Position numbers and translations under genes: made by a program. Below are positions 54,400 to 62,000 of a stretch of 62,000 nt of DNA, one piece after another. The DNA lies in the NCBI RefSeq assembly GCF_000003815.2, contig NC_049982.1, positions 18,006,246 through 18,068,245 of the forward strand, read 5' to 3'. Below the pieces are notes generated by a model. The model made no database searches and was not told the origin of the DNA. It worked only from the letters and a program-made list of their open reading frames with translations. Position 1 is the stretch's first letter; every line of letters starts with the position of its first letter. The DNA is from Branchiostoma floridae. Its lineage: Eukaryota > Chordata > Leptocardii > Amphioxiformes > Branchiostomatidae.

Positions 54400-56422
54400 C
54401 TGTAAGAGAATACAATGTTCATGGACATGATTCATAAGAAGTGTAACCCAAGATAAATATCATATGTTTTCACAAGGCGCGTTTTCACATGTTTTCATTT
54501 ATCGCTAGTGTACTATCTTTATAATACCTAGTCATAACTCCCTGTGTATGGGTGAATGTAGTTAAAAAATTTCAATCTTTGTTGCCTCAAAAATTCCATA
54601 GCATAACACCGGTACCCCACATATACGGCACCACATACACGAGGTGATACGTATCATATCAACCCGACGATAGACGATGTGTTACTCTGTTCAATATTGC
54701 TAAAATGCCTTGCTTGGTACTATGATGACAATAGACTTTACTTGTAAAAAGTTAATATGGTTAAGTCATCTTAAGCTCTGCGTTAAAAACACGGAACGAA
54801 ACGTCAACAAAGAGGAAACAGAACTCTTTTAAAGGATATACTTGCGCACCCCAACCCTTTTAACCTACATCGGTACAAAAGGAATGGAAAGCCGCAGCTG
54901 GATGGAAGGACTAGACTTTCTATCTAAAAGGAACGTAGGGGATGATCCCCATATCAAGGAACACATGTCTTTCGTGACTCCCCAGCTTTTCAGTTTTGAA
55001 AGGGGGTCTTACGTCCATGGGGTGCACAAGCCCTTCCGACTACCACCTCACGTAGATAAGCCTTAATGGCAACCATTTGCAACCATGGAAACCATCTCCT
55101 TCAAGTAGGATTACGAGCTTTCCCGATCCTTGACATCATTCAATCTCCGAAACTGATCTTTTTTAGAACGATGTCAATGTATAGTAAGGACACGAGCACT
55201 ATTTGATTTCTTAGCATCGTGCCACTGAACGTCTGATATGTCAGCATGCCCTTAAGATGTATTTAGATCTTTCTCCATGACAACTTAACCACGATAAGAG
55301 AGTACAAACTGGCTATTTCTGGCCGATTAGGCTCGGATCCTTAGCCAACATCTTCTGTGTGAGGGACGTTCCAGGATCCATGAATAAGACCAAACTGTCA
55401 ACAAGCACCAGGCATCTGACAAACACTGCGGTTAAAACAGCAAATCACCCATTACGTCATAGTAAAGCAAAACATATCAAGTGCAATGAGCAAACAATAT
55501 CAATCATCTTTAACAGAATATTCTAACATTATGTTTCATTCTGTACTTGTGGTTCTCCCATGAGAAGGAAAAGTAATAGTGTTATGGGAGGGTGAAACGT
55601 TTGAAACCACATATGCATTCTGGGGAGAAACCACAACTAAGGTGAACAGCTACGCGACAGAAGTTAAAAGAACATCACAGCACAGAAAATGGCCTCAACG
55701 AAACGCTATCATTGCATTACATTTATATTCACCTTTTAAGCGTTCGCTGCAACCAACGAAGCTAGGTATTTAACGCAGCACATACGTAACAGGCAAATAG
55801 CAGGGGTGTATGTTTCTTTTGGAATTTGTCAATCCAGTATTGTGCTCTTTGTAGTTCATGTTGAAGTGGAAATGTCGGCTGAATGGCAGCTGAACCATCA
55901 AGCCGTAAAATGGTTGCCAACGTATTGTCTCTAAAGGTATACGGGGGCGGCCGAAAAGGCTATTTCCGGCTTAACCTTCACGAAAGAAAGGTCGTATTGC
56001 ACAGTTCTGTAGTGAAGACATTGCTCTGATGGAACATTTCCTTGTGAAAATGCACTCGTTCATTTATCATCTCTAGGAGAGCTTTTAACTGCATGGATCT
56101 ACTACCAAGGTAGGAGCCGAGCCCATTCAGTATTTCCAGGCCCATGGCAGGCGCCATTGTCGGGAACCATGTCCATGGCAGGCACCATTAACCATGGTAA
56201 TGGCCGTGACGTCGACACTAGCTGTGAACAGGCCACTAGCGGTGTATGACGTAACCACATGTAACTGGTCGATAGGTTAAGGACCTTGAGGACTTGGCTT
56301 AAGTCCATATTGCGACCTAGTGATTTTTCAGGCCGATATCGACGGTATAAATAACTGTGATGTCTTGTTTGTGTTTTGAACAAAAGGGATTACTGTTCAC
56401 ACCATGCAAAAGTGTCAAGTAA
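54400..56422. other. No gene seen
   Basis: Upstream side of the mucin exon series. The required first coding exon (signal peptide, ending with one base of a split codon) was sought on the minus strand here and further right and not found. Only short, non-homologous open frames. Confidence 0.6.
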
Positions 56423-56570
56423 TAATCTCCAAGCAGATCTTGCTGTGGCAAATGGGAAAGAGTGCAGCCGGCAGAGGAGTTATTGGCCAATAATCCTCCC
56501 TTGCCGGCTAATTCCTTCCCCAGCTTATGTTACTGTTTTAATGCCACCGGAGGAATCTGCTTGGAGATTA
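56423..56570. mobile_element. 148-bp MITE of the CTCCAAGCAGA family
   Basis: TAATCTCCAAGCAGAT and its exact inverse ATCTGCTTGGAGATTA form the ends. A second palindrome (TTATTGGCCAATAA) lies inside between GCCGGC words. Confidence 0.82.
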
Positions 56571-57999
56571 TAAAGTAATTAATATGTTAACATCAGTTCT
56601 TCGATGAAGTGCTTAGTAATACGCCATCTATTCGACAAAAGTAACGTTAGCCAAAACTTTGCCGATTTGCTTCCTTTATCGTTACTATTGAGAACATGGG
56701 CAATGAGACAGGTACGTTTTGCAAATTATAATGAAGTCTCTTTCAGTAATGGACATGTGGTGGTACGAGTGACGGTAAGGGGACTATGAAGAACTTAAAA
56801 AGGAAGAAATGTTTCTTTAAGCAGTGTAAGTTGTGAATGGACAAGACATTATGTCTTTGACATTTAAGTGTTTACCGGAAGCTCTGCGTTGGTCATTATA
56901 ATGTGTTTAGTCTGTACAACAACGTGCAAGAACACAACGAGTCACTGAGTGTCTCCGAAAGTAGAACGGGGTCAACACTTGAACGTGAGTGATTCTAAAG
57001 AGCTGCGACGTGTCCCTTGTTGGTACTGCACGGCAGATCAAACGCTTCTGAGAGTCCCATACCGTGAGGGACATTTAAAAGATAGGTCAAGGTACCTGAA
57101 CACAACTCTATTGGTAAATCAATAAACTTTAGAAAATTAAATGATACTCTCATAAAGTTGGAGTGTTCAGCATTGATGACGTCCTGCGGCTGGTACCCAG
57201 GTGCCAAGAACTATAGGGTATCCTTTATGCCCTGATGTAATATGCTACCTAGGGATGTGGTAAAAGAGTCACAACGATGTACGTTTCCCCTTTAGTATTT
57301 CAATAACATGAACTTTTGGTGAATTTGACTTTGGCACCGATTTTCTAACCAGTTTAACTTTTGTGCACCGCCTCTACACCATTCAGGATGTGCGGATCGT
57401 GATGTTATGTAAATACGAGTCATACTAGTGTATTTGCAATCACGCATATATTCTGGCCATGGCTTTCAGTCGTAATGTGGCAGTGATCAGTGCTAGAGTC
57501 AGAGTGACATCGTGGCAGTATAGTTTTGCCGCAAGCGGAATGCAAGGATTTCATTTCAACACCAAGGTGAGTTCACAGCTAACAACATTAGTAGCTCCAA
57601 CAGTCAGAGGTATTCAGGTACATCTTGACAGCAGGTTTGGGGAGGCTTTCGCTACAGGGAGGAACAAATTGGGAATGTAGAAAAACAGCAACAGGGTGAC
57701 CTGGTGTAGTTTTACAAGTCAAACAAGTAGTATACTCAGCTGGGTGCGCCAGGTGAAAATGAGGTAACGCTGTAACTCAAGAGCACTTCCAAGTGTGAGG
57801 TGTACAGTAATGAACATGCGGGCAAGGGACGTAGATTTCTGTTGTTATTCTGCCATGGCCCAGATAAAGGTCACAACGTGAACTGCACATTAGGGTTCTT
57901 TCCAGTAAACTGAGCAGTAACTGATCAATTTCTCCGTTTCTGAACCTGTTTTCTGAACCTGTTTTCATCAGCGGCCTTGCAGCAGCCATTGTGCCTTCC

Positions 58000-58465
58000 T
58001 ACTTTGGACAAAATTGGACAAAATCTGGAAGTCTAATATCCCTAACAAACTGAAGGTCCAAGTGTTCACTAGTCTAGTGGAACCTATTTTGCTGTATGGT
58101 GCTGAAACCTGGACACTTACTTGCCAACTCCAGAACAGATTAGATGGGACTTACACAACTTACTTCGGAGATCATATCTTGGTCTCAACATTCTACACTT
58201 AAAACAATTCATGAAAGTCTTCCACAGCTATCTCAGAAGCTGAATCACCGAAGGGTAAAATTCGCGGGACATTGTTGTCGAGCCAAACAGGAAATAGTTT
58301 CTTCTGTTCTTCTACTGTGTATGGAAACCAAGTGGCCGGGTACATTGCAGAAGTTTGACGGACACTACTCTGGTATTGATTTTGAGAACTTAGAGCAAGC
58401 TATGTTAGATAGGCGTCTTTGGAGTGAAATATGTACTAGCCTGGTCCCGACCCCCGGTCGTTGAT
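58000..58465 (+). mobile_element. LINE 3' fragment, second LINE type
   Basis: Frame 1 reads LVEPILLYGAETWTLTCQLQ and RLDGTYT, then a second frame reads RRVKFAGHCCRAKQEIVSS and EQAMLDRRLW. This is the post-RT region of a common animal LINE (LLYG-x-ETWT, LDG-x-YT, R-x-x-x-AGH). One frame break; different family from 46.8-48.8 kb. Confidence 0.78.
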
Positions 58466-59012
58466 GTATGATATGTATGTCTTCCTACTTAGGTAATGGG
58501 ATGTCCCATAAATGTATGGCACTCAGGCTAGCCTTGTATGTAGTGGAGACTAGACTGTCGTTTCCCATGCAAGCACATGCCCAGGTATGTACGGATGATA
58601 CGATCATCCCGACGATTTCAAGATAATATCCGGAACGTTAACGCTGACTTAGCAAACGTAACACCATATCACATACCCCTGGCACGTTCGACCCATTTTG
58701 ACGTGATTTGGACTAATCCTGTATGAGTACGCTGCTTGTGTCCTTTGCAGCTCTAGTTGCCATTTTTACTCTCCAGGTTTGTTGTTGTTATTTGCTGACG
58801 CAAACTCGTCACCAAGGTAACCAGGAAGATTAGAGATGATCAGGCTATGTCACAAGAAGTCAGGCCTCGAGCTCCCGACACGGTCCCTATCCCATGTCGT
58901 ACTCGTACTACTTTTCTTGGAATTGAGCATGGCTTGGCCTTGCTCCAGGATTACTGACAACATACCCTAGTATTTCGTGTGTTATGAAAACAAGCCACAT
59001 TTACATTTCGTA

Positions 59013-59083
59013 AGGAATAAAGAACGAGGAAGACATTTCGGAATTGAAGTACTACCGAGACATCTTCCTCGTTCTTAATTCCT
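59013..59083. repeat. 71-bp hairpin with 21-nt arms
   Basis: AGGAATAAAGAACGAGGAAGA faces TCTTCCTCGTTCTTAATTCCT with one mismatch. The loop also contains a short TCGG/CCGA pair. MITE-like; a hairpin RNA is possible but unsupported. Confidence 0.75.
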
Positions 59084-62000
59084 GACAAGTTTTATTTATA
59101 ATGTACAGGCTTGCAGAAGATCCTGCTGGATATCCTGAATTGTTATGAACAACAGAATTGGTACCTGCTTCGAGTAATTATATTAAAGATTAATACTAAG
59201 GCACCAATTTATATAAAAGTTAACATTGTTTTAAGATATGTGTAAGCTAGAGTGATATTCAAAAAGATTTAGGTGAGACAGAACATCTATGTTATCTATG
59301 TTATACTCTTACTCTTATACTCTTAAAGCCCAAAATGAATCCGTTACAGGTAAACACTTAGACATAGGCGATTGAACAACACAGAAGCGATGGCTGGGAA
59401 TATAACGTTAGACTTCAAGACAGATTCATGAGTTTAAATGTCCAACCATGTGTGGGATAGGTGAGCTTCTACAGCTATAGATGTAAGGAAACGGGGTGTT
59501 CTGCTTGTGATAATTGCGGGTGTGTCGTTCGGAGATGCCTTGCCGAAGAGGAGGTAACCGGTTCCGGAACTCAGAGTTGAACAGGGAAGTGGCGAATGAC
59601 CGACAAATGCCAACCCTGACTTCATGGAAAGATTTCGCAGCTTTTCGCTGGTAAAGGGTATACGTACTTGAAAGGAACGCGGAGCTATGAACTATGAAAA
59701 ACCTGGTCGACGCCGTACTGAACGCAAAATAACTATTGTAGCAAGTTTGGGTTCAGTAAAATGAACAATACTTCTCAGCAACTTTTAAGACAAAAAAAAA
59801 GAGATTTACAGATTTCGCCACTAGGCTGTGGAATATAACTGCTGTCAAACCACACTGTAGTGTAAAATCCTGTTTCTCGGTTTTTAGGACCCAGATACTC
59901 CTGCTGGACGGGTCGGCAGATAATTCTGTAAGGTGATATCCCACCTGTTGCACAGGTTCGAAGTTGCGTGATGCAAGACTGTTGACAACGGCGACGTTAG
60001 GTAATCAGACCTCAGCTGAGAACATTCCGTGTGTTCTGTGCGAGGTCTTGTTGATAAGACTTTTTTCTTAGAACTACGGTGAATCACGAAGTCAGGGCAT
60101 GTCCAAAACACGTACAGACGGTTTACAATGTTTATGTGTCAGAGATCTGTACTTGTTTACACAAAATGCCACACATCGTTTCAGTGAAACGAAGAATGAT
60201 AACCTAAAATAAATGTAGTCGATTACGGCGTTGCTCAATCATACAGATGGATGAGGTGAAACTTTTCCTGCTGCCCCATGACGTTTGCACGTGTAAGAGC
60301 ACGTTAGCCAAGTACATAACCACCGACAGCCGCCGTCCATAGCGAACCGTCCGTGCCATGCACATCTAAACACACACCTCCCGCTCACTAAAAACACTAA
60401 CGTTACACCGTGTCTCGACACGCCTCGGCCCGTGCACACATTTTCAAAACACAGATCCCGCTTCTGTCGCCCAGAGGTCAAATTCCAGCGCGGAAGGAAG
60501 TGTCAAGGTGGGTGAAACACTGCCATAACTCTCAATGAAGGCTGACAATACCCATGGAAACCGCCAAGAAGCTCGGTGCGTCAATGCTAACCATCCATAG
60601 CTAACAGAAAGGTGCTTGTCCACAGTCGTCATGTTTGTTCTGCGTCTTTGTAGCTCTAATAGTCAGAGTTGGAACAATGGATGGAGAAGTGGCTAAAAAC
60701 ACACACACACTAGCGAGAGGCCGAAAATGCGTCCCGTAAAAGTAATGACCAAGGAATATGTCATAAAACGAATTCAATCAATGCGTCCTTGTAATTACCA
60801 TTACTATGGACAGTATGATTAAAAATAGAACTGCAAAAGAAGGACAGTTCCCCAACGCAAATCTTGTAACAGGTGTATAAAGGACAGTAGTTGCTTAATA
60901 TGAATTGTTTTACAGGTACGTTGTTGCAGAGGCGCGCTTAAAAGCGGGTAGCCAGTGGCCACAGGATTGGCACACGTGGGGCTCCCATAGCCGACACACG
61001 ACGAGCGAACTACCGGCACGTACACAAATGGTGTCCCTTTATTTAAATGCTGATGTGACATAACAACGCGGGAGTTATACAATCATGGTATCGCTGCACG
61101 GAAAGGGCACGGTCGAGATTGAGCGAAGCAAAATGCTATTTGCCTCAAAAGATCCGACATAAATATCTTATTCAAGAGAGATTTTGCTCGGTTCGGTTTA
61201 GCTACATTGATGTTGTACATCGTCTCAAATTTGTGCCAGGAAGGCTGTCGGTATGAACGTTAATCAGCAGGAAAAGTGTACATGCTAAAACTCCTAGGGC
61301 CAGTTACTCTGCTCTCGAAAGATATATATAACGCAGACAAACATGGTACCTAGTACGTCCTCCACACTAGTATAAAAGCAGTGCATAGGTTGCGAAATTG
61401 GAAAATACATCTTAGGCTATGTTGATTTGATTATATGAATGACATTCCCTGGGAACCCCAAACCTGATGCGAGCGTACGAATAAAAAATATTTGGCAAAA
61501 AACGTTGCCTTCATTAAGGATCATTATGAAATTCAAATGGCCAGGAAGGTTTGACAAATGAGTAAACACACAGAGTATGTAACAGTCTTCATTTTCGCTC
61601 TTTCACATCTTCTTCTTTGAGCTTTGAAATTGCATTTTTGGCATCCTATAACATTACTATCCGTTTTCCGACATTTTTCTGCAATCTACGGCATATATTT
61701 GTTCATTTTACAGCTGCTTTACGATTTACAGTATGGCCGAAAACCTTTTTTTTCATTGAAAACGGCCGAAAGTTGATGTGCGCGTGAATGTCATCCTTAT
61801 AATCAAATCGACTTGGCCTTGTTAAATAAAAAGTAGGTCTTTTTCCCAATCTAGATCGCGAAAGTTATGCTGAATTAGATGGTTCAAGTAAACGTTGACG
61901 CAGTGTCCTAGATGCTCAGAGCGGTAATTACTGTCCTCAATGTTTGATATGTCGTTTGACCCAACCCTGTTCTTAAATAAGTTTACAATAAACATTTGTT

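Larger units (their letters stand above)
56571..62000. other. No gene seen apart from a LINE fragment and a hairpin
   Basis: Contains the LINE fragment at 58000-58465 and the hairpin at 59013-59083. The remaining open frames are short, without recognisable motifs. The gene's promoter and first exon may lie here or beyond the right edge. Confidence 0.55.

Noticed and set aside
60239-60632. Candidate signal-peptide exon for the mucin
   Set aside because: Minus-strand frames here have some hydrophobic residues (TLVFLVSG) but no clean N-terminal signal sequence with a donor in the required phase.

Overview
The window is eukaryotic genomic DNA. It is dominated by one large, intron-rich gene read on the minus strand from about 54.4 kb down to base 1, where it runs off the left edge. 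Thirty-eight consecutive coding exons can be placed by GT/AG sites and by reading-frame phase; every junction keeps frame, for about 9.24 kb of coding sequence (about 3,080 residues). The first exon (signal peptide) and everything C-terminal to the left edge are not seen. The protein has the order of a secreted gel-forming mucin (MUC2/MUC5 type): an N-terminal region ending at a furin-like RTKR site, a short acidic/Gln-Ser repeat region, six EGF-like domains, three VWD-C8-TIL assemblies (D1, D2, D'-D3), a TIL-E region, and then a Thr/Ser/Pro (PTS) mucin tract with at least eight CysD (WxxW) domains. EGF domains ahead of D1 are not part of the vertebrate gel-forming mucin plan and are the main architectural surprise. 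The organism is probably a lancelet (Branchiostoma) or another invertebrate deuterostome; this rests on the mucin architecture, the TTAGGG-type interstitial repeat, intron sizes of a few hundred bases and abundant short inverted-repeat transposons, and is an inference.

Layout, right to left: 54.4-62 kb shows no convincing exon; it holds a LINE 3' fragment, one MITE and a hairpin. 49.0-54.4 kb has the N-terminal and EGF exons, plus one broken EGF exon. 38.7-45.6 kb has D1 and most of D2. 15.7-38.7 kb is a single 22.97-kb intron in the middle of the D2 VWD domain. 7.9-15.7 kb has the rest of D2, D'-D3 and the TIL-E region. 1-5.3 kb has the PTS/CysD region, with a 3.2-kb exon containing an exact-period 1,239-bp tandem duplication.

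The other story is mobile DNA. Nearly every long intron is long because of transposons: subtracting the recognised elements leaves about 300-370 bp, close to the gene's ordinary introns. The 22.97-kb intron is bounded by one pair of matching inverted ends (15889-38490) with ACTAGTCCGGAC-type subterminal repeats, so it may be one very large DNA transposon, itself full of nested elements. A TTAA-flanked element has split an older LINE, and a 109-bp palindromic MITE has a second, empty copy of its target site 3.6 kb away. An assembly gap of 100 N lies at 34199-34298.
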